Assembly: GCA_002690445.1 (NCBI GenBank) | Contig: NZER01000146.1 | Location: forward strand, 1 to 41,065 | Length of the DNA: 41,065 bases | Reading direction: 5' to 3' | DNA from: Candidatus Pacearchaeota archaeon | Lineage (GTDB): Archaea; Nanoarchaeota; Nanoarchaeia; Pacearchaeales; GW2011-AR1 | In this document: piece after piece, positions 13,036 to 20,579 of the stretch | Position numbering within the stretch: the stretch's first letter is position 1 | How the letters are laid out: every line of letters begins with the position of its first letter | Translations under genes and position numbers: made by a program | The notes under the pieces: generated by a model | What the model saw: only the letters and a program-made list of their open reading frames with translations | Told to the model about the DNA's origin: nothing | The model's database searches: none

Positions 13036-13843
13036 ATGGGCTGTTATTGGATTGGGATTTATCTCGCCCCGACATCTTAAGGCTATTAAATGGATTGGCG
13101 ACGAGATTTTGATTGGCTTTGACAAAGAGACAGAATGGGAACAGATGATCGAGGGCAACCTATGGAAAAAGGTCACTCATGTGGCGATATGTACTCCCAA
13201 CTTCCTTCATTACAGGATGTGTGAAGCAATGAAAGACAAGGTGGTTCTCTGTGAGAAACCTCTAACACTGACCAGTGAGGAGGCATTAAAGCTACCTGAC
13301 AATGTCTTCACAGTCCTTCAGCTGAGGCATAACAAAGAGATTGTAGCTCTTAAGAGCAAACTCGACGCAGAACCAGAGGGAACCAAACACTCAGGGAAGA
13401 TGACTGTAATCGTAAAGAGGGATAAAGAATACTGGAAAGGATGGAAGGGCGATGAGAGTAAGTCAGGAGGCATACTTTTCAATCTAGGCATTCATTACTT
13501 CGATCTACTCATCCATCTCTTCGGGGATAAGTATAAGATCAAGAAGTCCGACCAACTTTTTTCTATAAAAAATTGTTTTCTACCTGATCCTCCCCTCACC
13601 ATAGCTTCTGGAACGATAGATTTTGATGGCAATATTTTTGATTATCATCTAGCTATTAGAGATACGGACGATCAACAGGACAGGAGACTAGAGATAGATG
13701 GAAAGGAAATTAGTCTATCTAAAAAGGACAACCTATCATTCGAGGACTTGCACAAGGACGTATACATGAATCTTAAGCACGGAGTCGGTGTCAAACCACA
13801 GGAAGCAGCTAAGTCGATAAGACTAATAGAAAAGCTAAGATGA
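13028..13843 (+). CDS. Gfo/Idh/MocA oxidoreductase (WbpB/WlbA-like)
   Basis: The 271-residue protein has an N-terminal Rossmann motif (VIGLGFISPRH, 6-16), ICTPNFLH and the family hallmark CEKPLT (75-80), followed by an alpha/beta domain with LFNLGIHYFDLL. It is shorter than typical members (about 310-350). With the adjacent aminotransferase it fits the 3-dehydrogenase step on UDP-GlcNAc-uronic acid that precedes amination in the WbpB-WbpE pair. It overlaps the next gene by 4 bases. The substrate is inferred from gene context. Confidence 0.8.
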   Translation: MNKWAVIGLGFISPRHLKAIKWIGDEILIGFDKETEWEQMIEGNLWKKVTHVAICTPNFLHYRMCEAMKDKVVLCEKPLTLTSEEALKLPDNVFTVLQLRHNKEIVALKSKLDAEPEGTKHSGKMTVIVKRDKEYWKGWKGDESKSGGILFNLGIHYFDLLIHLFGDKYKIKKSDQLFSIKNCFLPDPPLTIASGTIDFDGNIFDYHLAIRDTDDQQDRRLEIDGKEISLSKKDNLSFEDLHKDVYMNLKHGVGVKPQEAAKSIRLIEKLR

Positions 13844-14877
13844 TATGTAACCGCTGTGTTCTTGATACCGTAGAGGTTCCAGACATTTACTTTGATTATG
13901 AAGGAATCTGTAACTACTGCAGGAAGTTTGAGAAGGATGAGTTCGACCGGACAGTAGAGAAGAACAACCTTCAGTGGGTGTATCACAACCTAAGGAAGAG
14001 GAAAGGTAAATATCAGTGCCTTCTAGGATTAAGTGGCGGAGTAGACTCAAGCATGTGTCTGCGCTATCTAATAGAGAATGGAATAAAACCATTAACATAC
14101 AGTATCGATAACGGATGGAATACCGAGGCCAGTGATGAGAACATCATGAGGCTGGTGGAAGGAATGAAAGTCCCCTTCTTCAGATATACAATCGACATCG
14201 ACAAGTTTAAGAACCTCCAAGATGCTTTCATACAATCAGGTACCAAGAACCTAGAGATTCCAACAGATCACATCCTAATGGCCTCGACCTATGAGATGGC
14301 CCTCAAGCATGGAATCAAGGATATCATCAGCGGCGGTAATCTAGCGACAGAAGGGATACTACCCAAGAGCTATGGATATCAGGCCAGAGACCTCAAGCAT
14401 CTCAAGGCTGTGTATAAACAATTCAAGGGTGAGAAGCTAACCGGACTGCCGATGATATCGTTGCCTAAGTATCTGTACAGCCGATTCGTGAAGGGTATTA
14501 GGATAACTAACCTCCTCGACTATTATGAATACGACAGAGGTGAAGCCATCAAACTCCTAGAGGAGAAGTACGGATACACAGACTATGGACTGAAGCATGA
14601 AGAGTCTAACTTCACCAAATGGTTCCAGAACTTTTACCTTCCAGCTAAGTTCAATCTCGATAAGCGTAAGCCTCACTTCTCTTCGCTAATCAACTCGGGA
14701 CAGATGAAAAGAGAGGACGCACTTAAGCAATTAGCTCAGTTCCCTACCTTTGACAGCATGGGGAACGAAGAAAAAGTGTTAAAATATACTAAGAGGGACT
14801 ATAAAGAATATCCCAATAACGAAAAGCTCTGGGACTTCCTCAGTAAGGTATATGCGAATCTTGTCAAGCGAAAATGA
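13840..14877 (+). CDS. N-acetyl sugar amidotransferase (WbpG-like)
   Basis: The 345-residue protein has paired cysteines at 3, 6, 24 and 27 (a zinc site typical of this family) and the ATP-pyrophosphatase loop LSGGVDSS (64-71). WbpG/PseA-type enzymes use ATP to activate a sugar carboxyl or acetamido group and put in ammonia, giving amidino or carboxamide sugars in O-antigens. Ammonia comes from a partner glutaminase, encoded by the next gene with a 26-base overlap. The usual third component, the HisF2-like channel protein, is absent from the window. Confidence 0.85.
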   Translation: MICNRCVLDTVEVPDIYFDYEGICNYCRKFEKDEFDRTVEKNNLQWVYHNLRKRKGKYQCLLGLSGGVDSSMCLRYLIENGIKPLTYSIDNGWNTEASDENIMRLVEGMKVPFFRYTIDIDKFKNLQDAFIQSGTKNLEIPTDHILMASTYEMALKHGIKDIISGGNLATEGILPKSYGYQARDLKHLKAVYKQFKGEKLTGLPMISLPKYLYSRFVKGIRITNLLDYYEYDRGEAIKLLEEKYGYTDYGLKHEESNFTKWFQNFYLPAKFNLDKRKPHFSSLINSGQMKREDALKQLAQFPTFDSMGNEEKVLKYTKRDYKEYPNNEKLWDFLSKVYANLVKRK

Positions 14878-15442
14878 TTTTGATACATCGGTACTCAAGG
14901 CTCTTGAGGAGATAGACCCTGAATACCACAAATACCACGGCTTATTAGCTGTTGGTTCACATACTCCAGTTGACTTGGACTTTAAACTAGAGAAGCTTAA
15001 GGAGGCAAGAGAGAACAAGATACCAACACTGGGGATATGCCTAGGCATGCAGATGATGGTAATTGAATACGCTCGCAACATTCTCAGACTACAGCTCGCC
15101 AACTCCACCGAAGTTGACCCGAAGAGCAAATACCAAGTTATCCACAAGCTGAATAAGCTGAGGGTCGGTATCAAGCCAGTGATATGGAACAATATAAAAA
15201 CCATGGAATCACATTGGCACAACTACTGGTTTAACAATTATTATAAAGACAGATATATGGAGGATTGGGATATGTCATTTAGCGGTGGAATACTGGAAGT
15301 GATGAGACTTAAGGGTCATCCTCATTTCTTAGGCATCCAGTTCCATGCAGAATATCAAAGCAGTAAGGAGAAACCTCACCCGATCTTGGTTGAGTTCGTA
15401 GAACAATGCAAAAGTTTCAATGCCGATGGGCTCCATCGCTAG
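14852..15442 (+). CDS. Stand-alone CTP-synthase-type glutaminase domain
   Basis: The 196-residue class I glutamine amidotransferase has the catalytic Cys63 in LGICLGMQ and the His165/Glu167 pair in IQFHAEY. The stretch after the nucleophile (VIEYARN...ANSTEVDP) is the signature of the PyrG (CTP synthase) glutaminase domain, not of HisH. No synthetase domain is attached, and the N-terminal part of the PyrG glutaminase domain is shortened. It most likely hydrolyses glutamine to supply ammonia to the WbpG-like enzyme encoded just upstream, taking the place of HisH2. Confidence 0.8.
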   Translation: MRILSSENDFDTSVLKALEEIDPEYHKYHGLLAVGSHTPVDLDFKLEKLKEARENKIPTLGICLGMQMMVIEYARNILRLQLANSTEVDPKSKYQVIHKLNKLRVGIKPVIWNNIKTMESHWHNYWFNNYYKDRYMEDWDMSFSGGILEVMRLKGHPHFLGIQFHAEYQSSKEKPHPILVEFVEQCKSFNADGLHR

Positions 15443-16254
15443 GTGAGCTTGAGGCCACACATCAAGAAGCCTGGGGGACCAGGGAATATAAGAATATAAT
15501 CGACCCAACGGTTTTCTTTGGGTTGTTCGATCTAAGAGACTATATAGCCCTAGCCTGGCACATGGGCAGGAAGTATGTCCTCTGGGCAGGCAGTGACTTA
15601 AGAAACCTAGAAGAGAGATTTATATTCAACGACGGAAAGCTGAAGTTCTTGTCTAAGATGTTCCGAGGTAACAAGTGGGTAATCCCCATTCTTAGAAAGG
15701 CAAAACATTACGTCGAGAATCAGGATGAAGCTGATAAACTAGCCCGCTTTGGCCTGAAATCGACGATAGTGCCCTCTTTCCTGGGAAACATACATGAGTT
15801 CCCACTATCGTATAAACAGGCATACAGGCCCAAAGTATACATATCCGGTCATCCACACCGAGAGGACGAATATGGCTTCAATTTCATACAAGGAATAGCA
15901 GATGCAGTACCAGAGTGTATCTTTCATCTCTATGGAGTCGAGTGGAAGTCAGAGAGGAAGAACATCGTCTGCCATGGCTGGGTACCCAAAGACAGGATGA
16001 ACGAGGAGATCAAAGGCATGCAGTGTGGATTAAGACTAAACGATAGCGATGGTTTCAGTGAGATCACAGCTAAGTCTATCCTGATGGGACAGTACCCAAT
16101 CACCAAGCTCCAATACCCTATGATTCCTAACTTTGATAATGCCGCGGAATTGGTTACTCTACTTAAAAGCCTCCGAACTATGAATGAACCAAATCATAAA
16201 GGCAGAGACTACTATCTCCAGGTAATAAACAAGTACCCTTGGGTCAATGTATAA
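15406..16254 (+). CDS. Glycosyltransferase-like protein
   Basis: The 282-residue protein looks like a GT-B type glycosyltransferase: an N-terminal region with VFFGLFDLRDYIAL and VLWAGSDLRNL, a mid region with a KVYISGHPHREDEYG strand-loop, then FHLYGVEW, VCHGWVPKDRMNEEI and a Ser-rich DGFSEITAKSILMGQYP segment that resembles the nucleotide-sugar site of family 4-like enzymes. It overlaps the glutaminase gene by 37 bases and the methyltransferase gene by 8. It would add one sugar in the surface glycan; donor and acceptor are unknown. Confidence 0.65.
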   Translation: MQKFQCRWAPSLGELEATHQEAWGTREYKNIIDPTVFFGLFDLRDYIALAWHMGRKYVLWAGSDLRNLEERFIFNDGKLKFLSKMFRGNKWVIPILRKAKHYVENQDEADKLARFGLKSTIVPSFLGNIHEFPLSYKQAYRPKVYISGHPHREDEYGFNFIQGIADAVPECIFHLYGVEWKSERKNIVCHGWVPKDRMNEEIKGMQCGLRLNDSDGFSEITAKSILMGQYPITKLQYPMIPNFDNAAELVTLLKSLRTMNEPNHKGRDYYLQVINKYPWVNV

Positions 16255-16867
16255 AACAACAGGAAGACATAAGAAGTACTGGATAGACAGGAAGATCGAC
16301 TGGAAGAAGGCATACTTCAATCCAGAACATCCTCACCGCAGACTAATGGTTGAAGCCCTGAGAGACACAGACTTTCGTAGCCTATTCGAGGTAGGGTGTG
16401 CAGCAGGTGCTAACTTATACAATATACAAAGAGCATACCCACACGCTCACATAGGTGGCATGGATATAAGTGAGGACGCCATAGAAACAGCCAAGAAGAT
16501 ATTACCTAACCATGCAGTCTTTGAGGTTGGTAGCCTAGACAGTATCTTTATGTCAGATAAGTGCGTAGATGTAACAATCGCAGACATGACCCTAATCTAT
16601 CTATCTCCGCTCAAGATCAAGCAAGCCCTAAAGGAACTAATAAGAATAACTAGGAACAATCTAGTCTTCTGTGAATTCCATCACACCAACTGGTTCAAGA
16701 GACAGGCACTAAGACTAGCCTCAGGATATAACGCATATAACTATGAGAAGAAACTAGAGAAACTCGGCTGCTATGACATTGAGATTAGAAAGATTAAACC
16801 GGAAGAGTGGCCAGGAGGGGAACCACAAAAGACTTTCGGATATATAATAAGAGCTAAAATAGTATGA
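16247..16867 (+). CDS. Class I SAM-dependent methyltransferase
   Basis: The 206-residue protein has motif I of class I methyltransferases (LFEVGCAAGANLYNI, about 45-59), an acidic residue after the second strand (GGMDISEDAI) and IADMTLIYL as motif IV. In a polysaccharide cassette such enzymes often methylate a sugar hydroxyl or cap the chain. The domain has typical length. It overlaps both neighbouring genes by 4-8 bases. The specific acceptor cannot be read. Confidence 0.75.
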   Translation: MYKTTGRHKKYWIDRKIDWKKAYFNPEHPHRRLMVEALRDTDFRSLFEVGCAAGANLYNIQRAYPHAHIGGMDISEDAIETAKKILPNHAVFEVGSLDSIFMSDKCVDVTIADMTLIYLSPLKIKQALKELIRITRNNLVFCEFHHTNWFKRQALRLASGYNAYNYEKKLEKLGCYDIEIRKIKPEEWPGGEPQKTFGYIIRAKIV

Positions 16868-17070
16868 TGTGCGTAATTAACGGAGAAAACTGTGAGCCAA
16901 CAAATAAGCTATATAGGATAGTGCGTCTACTAAGAACAGGCATCTTAGAAGTAGAGAATAAAGATTTCGTGATCTCTGGTAAGTTGGGTTTTGAGCTGTT
17001 ACAGAACCATGGATTACCAATACAAATAACAGAAAAAATAGTTAATCAAATGATAGATGGAAAAATATGA
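16864..17070 (+). CDS. Hypothetical 68-residue protein
   Basis: A small soluble protein between the methyltransferase and a glycosyltransferase, overlapping both by 4 bases. It has an N-terminal Cys pair and a compact alpha/beta pattern with a short GxxxLL segment. No family is recognised. The tight coupling argues that it belongs to the polysaccharide cassette. Confidence 0.55.
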   Translation: MMCVINGENCEPTNKLYRIVRLLRTGILEVENKDFVISGKLGFELLQNHGLPIQITEKIVNQMIDGKI

Positions 17071-17954
17071 TTATACATTTTCTTTATACTCCCTTCACCG
17101 GACTAGGATTGAGAGGGGGATATCGTGGGGATAACTGGCTAAAGAACAGGATCAGGGTATTCAAGGAGTACGTCCTACCCTCACTAATGAACCAATCCAA
17201 GAGGGAGTTCACCCTGTGGATAAGTTGGAGACCGGAAGAGAAAGACAACCCGATAGTCCAAGACTTCATGAGAAGCCTAGAAGGAATGAGAGGACTGGCA
17301 GTTATACATACCTTTCACGGTCTATGCTTCTACGATGATAAGTATGACCATTCAACAGCTAAGGAGAGGCTGAAAGCTAACCTCAAGGCAACTCTACCTG
17401 AATTGAGAGAGGCAGTAGGAGCAGCAGAGAAAGTATTGATGACCATACAACCATCAGATGATATGTATCTTTCTCATGCAGTAGACGAGATTCAATACCA
17501 AAGCGTAGATTGTAAGTCAATGGCATTCGAAGAAGGATATCTAATAAACTACGCCACGAAGGAGATGGCAGAGTATAACCCGACTACCATACCCCCGTTC
17601 AGTACCGTTGTATTCACTCCTAAGACGTTTTTAGACTACAAGCTACACTATGAGCACACAAAGGAGTATAAGAGCCATGAAGACCTTCCCAAGCTAAAGC
17701 CGTATAAGACAATACAAGGCAGAGGATTTGTTGTAGGAACACACGGTGCTAACATAAGTACAACGTGGAACATTCCCTTCAAAGGTCGTGACCTAACAGA
17801 AGAAGAAAGGGATGCAGTCTTAATCAAGACCAATACACTATTCGCAGAGCCAATAGTAATGAAACAAGGATTAAGACTATTCGCTCGAAAAGCATTTAAC
17901 AAACTACCGTCACCAATACAAAATAAGATAAGAGATATATATCACAATGTTTAA
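17067..17954 (+). CDS. Putative rhamnosyltransferase-type glycosyltransferase
   Basis: The 295-residue protein matches the PF11316-like 'putative rhamnosyl transferase' plan: a start with RF/RG-rich segment (LGLRGGYRGDNWLKNRIRVFKEYVLPSL), TLWISWRPEE, a QPSDDMYLSHAV block that contains the likely metal/nucleotide-sugar Asp pair, and later GxxSTT-like NISTTWN. It is the last gene of the polysaccharide cassette and overlaps the following coiled-coil gene by 8 bases. The call as glycosyltransferase is fairly sure; the rhamnose specificity is only a family name. Confidence 0.7.
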   Translation: MIIHFLYTPFTGLGLRGGYRGDNWLKNRIRVFKEYVLPSLMNQSKREFTLWISWRPEEKDNPIVQDFMRSLEGMRGLAVIHTFHGLCFYDDKYDHSTAKERLKANLKATLPELREAVGAAEKVLMTIQPSDDMYLSHAVDEIQYQSVDCKSMAFEEGYLINYATKEMAEYNPTTIPPFSTVVFTPKTFLDYKLHYEHTKEYKSHEDLPKLKPYKTIQGRGFVVGTHGANISTTWNIPFKGRDLTEEERDAVLIKTNTLFAEPIVMKQGLRLFARKAFNKLPSPIQNKIRDIYHNV

Positions 17955-18327
17955 TAAATGGAGAAAACGTAGACATTTCAAACAAAGTCACTTCAACGTA
18001 ACAAGAAAGCTATGGGACCTAGAGTTCCTAAGAAGCAAACACCGATCAATGAGAGAAGGTATAAGAGTTGAGTATGACAGACTAAAGGAGAGAGTAGACG
18101 CAGCTCAATTAAGACTAGAGGCAGAAAACAAGAAGGACAAACAAGACAAGAAGGTAATAGAGAATCTCGACAACTTAGTCAAGAGACACGGAGACGATCT
18201 AACACAGATGGAGAAACAAATGAAGAGTATAGATGAAACTATACAAGCCAAAGAAGGAATAGACGAGAAGATGGAAGGACTAAGGACAGTACTAGAGTTA
18301 ATCAAGGAACACATCAAGAAGTTGTGA
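17947..18327 (+). CDS. Coiled-coil protein before the terminase genes
   Basis: The 126-residue protein is basic at the N-terminus and then a long charged coiled coil (about residues 40-125) with regular Leu/Ile spacing. No catalytic motif is seen. It bridges the sugar cassette and the packaging genes through overlaps on both sides. Coiled-coil proteins in this position can be packaging accessories, but no family is recognised. Confidence 0.6.
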   Translation: MFNKWRKRRHFKQSHFNVTRKLWDLEFLRSKHRSMREGIRVEYDRLKERVDAAQLRLEAENKKDKQDKKVIENLDNLVKRHGDDLTQMEKQMKSIDETIQAKEGIDEKMEGLRTVLELIKEHIKKL

Positions 18328-18428
18328 GTAAGCTAGAGACACTCATACAACTAATTAAGCTAATATTCGGTGTATACTTCGCCTATGTAGCTTGGAGAAT
18401 ACTTGAGATACTGCCATTATTAAAGTAA
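18324..18428 (+). CDS. 34-residue single-pass membrane peptide
   Basis: The GTG start overlaps the upstream stop (GTGA) and the TAA stop overlaps the next ATG (TAATG). The product is almost wholly one hydrophobic, aromatic-rich helix. Double overlap strongly suggests that it is translated. No family is recognised. Confidence 0.5.
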   Translation: MSKLETLIQLIKLIFGVYFAYVAWRILEILPLLK

Positions 18429-18745
18429 TGGTTGATAAGCAACGACCCAAACAACTCGGTGGAGCAACAGGTAAAGGCTTCATGCCAGGTAAGTCTGGTA
18501 ACCCTAAAGGGAGACCCAAAGGTAAGACAATGAAGGAGTTCGCTAGGGACTTTCTATTATCAATGGACGATGAAGCTAAGATAGAGTTTCTTAATAATCT
18601 ATCTAAAGACACAGTGTGGAGAATGGCAGAAGGCAATCCACATCAAACAACTGACTTAAAAGCAGAGTTAACTCCAATACCAATAGACGATGTTCATAAA
18701 GACGACGGCATACAAGAGGATCAAAGCCCTAAAGCAGAGGATTAG
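18428..18745 (+). CDS. DUF5681-like protein, candidate small terminase
   Basis: The 105-residue protein carries the DUF5681-type signature GKSGNPKGRPKGKT (about residues 18-31) after a Lys/Gly-rich start, then a helical segment and an acidic tail. Proteins with this motif often lie next to large terminase genes and are taken as small terminase or DNA-recognition subunits. It overlaps the large terminase gene by 56 bases. The basic motif suggests DNA contact; the exact packaging role is inferred from position. Confidence 0.7.
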   Translation: MVDKQRPKQLGGATGKGFMPGKSGNPKGRPKGKTMKEFARDFLLSMDDEAKIEFLNNLSKDTVWRMAEGNPHQTTDLKAELTPIPIDDVHKDDGIQEDQSPKAED

Positions 18746-19871
18746 GGCTGTTCAAGGTGGTACTGCAGCTTCCAAGACAATCAGTATCCTTATATATCTA
18801 ATAGCGTCGGCTCAGTGTGATACCAAACCAACACTAACAAGCATAGTCAGTGAATCATTCCCTCACCTTAAGAGAGGAGCAATGAGAGACTTTATAAACA
18901 TCATGGAGGCACAGAGATACTTCAAGGCAGATCGTTGGAACAAGACAGATTATAGTTACACCTTTGAGACAGGGAGCAAGATTGAGTTCTTCTCGGCTGA
19001 CCAACCCAGCAAGGTCAGGGGACCAAGAAGACAGAGACTTTTCATAAACGAGGTTAATAACATACCTCATGAAACATTTGATCAATTAGAGGTTAGAACC
19101 AGCGAGTTCATATTCTTAGACTGGAACCCAACAGCAGAGTTTTGGTTCTATACAGACATACAGCCAAAGAGGAATGATGTAGATCACATTAAGCTAACGT
19201 ATCTAGACAACGAAGGACTGGACAAATCAATTGTCGACTCAATAGAACAGAGGAAAGGAAGACAGGGATGGTGGCAGGTGTACGGACTGGGGGAGTTAGG
19301 AGAGATAGAGGGCAAGATATACAAGGAATGGGAGATAATCGACGAACTCCCAAGACATGCAAGGTTAGAGAGATACGGCTTAGACTTCGGATATTCAAAC
19401 GATCCAACAGCTATAGTGGCTATCTTCTATTACGATGGAGTATATATATTCGATGAGGTCTGCTTCATGAAAGGATTAAGCAACAAGCAGATAGCGGATA
19501 CGATACTTCAGTACAGCCAAGCACTGGTAATAGCGGACAGTGCAGAACCCAAGAGCATAGACGAGATAAAGAGCTATGGTATAAACATCGTACCAGCAGA
19601 GAAAGGCAAGGACTCGGTAGCTCATGGCATTCAGCTAGTACAGGACCAGAGGATAGAGGTAACAAAGAGATCAACAAACATAATCAAGGAATACAGGAAC
19701 TATCTGTGGGAGACAGATAAGATGGGTGTTATCCTTAACGTACCGGAACATATGTTCTCACATAGCATGGATGCTATTCGGTACGGCATGTCTTCGTTAA
19801 TCAAGAAGCCTAAGATACAGATGAAAGCCAGTGAACCAGTGAAGTCATACTATCCGTCATTAGGCCTTTAG
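18690..19871 (+). CDS. terL: Large terminase subunit
   Basis: The 393-residue motor/nuclease has a Walker A variant QGGTAASKT (22-30), a Walker B-like RLFINEVN (the acidic residue of the ATPase), then the C-terminal RNase H-like nuclease: YGLDFGYSNDPTA (first Asp), VIADSAEPKSIDEI (second Asp) and HSMDAIRYG (third Asp near the end). It packages DNA into the prohead through the portal and cuts the concatemer. Length fits the family's shorter members. The start overlaps the DUF5681 gene; an alternative later start is not obvious. Confidence 0.92.
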   Translation: MFIKTTAYKRIKALKQRIRAVQGGTAASKTISILIYLIASAQCDTKPTLTSIVSESFPHLKRGAMRDFINIMEAQRYFKADRWNKTDYSYTFETGSKIEFFSADQPSKVRGPRRQRLFINEVNNIPHETFDQLEVRTSEFIFLDWNPTAEFWFYTDIQPKRNDVDHIKLTYLDNEGLDKSIVDSIEQRKGRQGWWQVYGLGELGEIEGKIYKEWEIIDELPRHARLERYGLDFGYSNDPTAIVAIFYYDGVYIFDEVCFMKGLSNKQIADTILQYSQALVIADSAEPKSIDEIKSYGINIVPAEKGKDSVAHGIQLVQDQRIEVTKRSTNIIKEYRNYLWETDKMGVILNVPEHMFSHSMDAIRYGMSSLIKKPKIQMKASEPVKSYYPSLGL

Positions 19872-19883
19872 AGGAGAAGAATC

Positions 19884-20288
19884 ATGATATGGCACCCAGA
19901 GTTGAGCAATATTGGAGACTGTGTAATCGGTGCGAATTGTATCGTTCATAGTCATGTATGGATTGGAGATGGTGTTATCATAGGAGACAACGTGAAGATA
20001 CAAGCCTTCTCCTTCATCCCGAGTGGTGTAACCATAGAAGCAGATGTCTTTATCGGTCCTAGGGTCACCTTCACTAACGATAAGAATCCTCCTAGTGGAG
20101 GTAAGGATTGGACCAATACCCTTGTGGGCAAAGGCGCTGTAATTGGTGCTGGAGCCATCATCCTTCCTGGCATTACTATCGGTCCTGGTGCTGCAATTGG
20201 CGCTGGTGCTGTAGTTACCAAGGATGTCCCAGGAGGAGAAACTTGGGTTGGTAACCCAGCTAAGAAACTATGCAAAAAGGAACGATAG
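19884..20288 (+). CDS. Left-handed beta-helix acetyltransferase (WbpD/WlbB-like)
   Basis: The 134-residue protein is a hexapeptide-repeat acyltransferase: repeated (I/V)GxxxxI units (IGANCIV, IGDGVII, IGDNVKIQ), then VFIGPRVTFTND and the C-terminal block IGPGAAIGAGAVVTKDVP...VGNPAK. The order closely follows WbpD/WlbB, which N-acetylate the 3-amino group made by WbpE/WlbC. It lies alone between terminase and portal, 2 kb from the sugar cassette. Unusually for this genome it has a strong Shine-Dalgarno sequence (GAGGAG) about 10 bases before ATG 19884, a sign of separate acquisition. The family usually has about 190 residues; this one is short at the N-terminus. Confidence 0.85.
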   Translation: MIWHPELSNIGDCVIGANCIVHSHVWIGDGVIIGDNVKIQAFSFIPSGVTIEADVFIGPRVTFTNDKNPPSGGKDWTNTLVGKGAVIGAGAIILPGITIGPGAAIGAGAVVTKDVPGGETWVGNPAKKLCKKER

Positions 20289-20521
20289 TTATAACACTAG
20301 AGGGACTAAGCTTTGAAGATGTAGAGAAGTATCGACGCATGATACACACACTATTCGAGCAAGGAGTCTTTGGTGTAAGGAACGGCAGTGCTGTTCTCAA
20401 CTTTGGACCTCAGGGCAATCTTAATTCTATTGAGATTAATCTTAAGAAGTGGAGAAGAGGCGACAAGCCAGTTCCTGTTGCAGCAAAACTAAAAGATGTT
20501 AAAATAGAAATAGATACATAA
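20270..20521 (+). CDS. Hypothetical 83-residue protein
   Basis: A small alpha/beta protein starting inside the acetyltransferase gene (19-base overlap). It begins with a beta strand and a helix with a Tyr/Arg-rich face (KYRRMIHTLFEQGVF), then GNGSAVLNFG-like strands and a basic end. Position before the portal could mean a virion or packaging accessory. No family is recognised. Confidence 0.55.
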   Translation: MQKGTIVITLEGLSFEDVEKYRRMIHTLFEQGVFGVRNGSAVLNFGPQGNLNSIEINLKKWRRGDKPVPVAAKLKDVKIEIDT

Positions 20522-20579
20522 ACCCATCCTTTACCAAAAAGCGGGACACTCACATCTGAGTTCCCGTTATTTTATTACT
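20497..20579 (+). promoter_or_regulatory. Conserved leader cassette 1 (portal gene)
   Basis: TG-T-TAAAAT (20497-20505) is followed about 15 bases later by AACCCATCCT and then TACCAAAAAGCGGG, leading into the hairpin at 20542-20566. The same order of elements occurs before the genes at 27318 and 30635. It lies between the promoter and the SD-less portal ATG at 20580. Confidence 0.6.
20542..20576 (+). terminator. Intrinsic terminator/attenuator before the portal gene
   Basis: CGGGA-c-ACTC (20542-20551) pairs with GAGT-TCCCG (20558-20566) with one bulged C and a 6-base loop, followed by TTATTTTATT. It ends 4 bases before the portal start codon, so it stands between the leader promoter and its gene. 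Confidence 0.65.
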
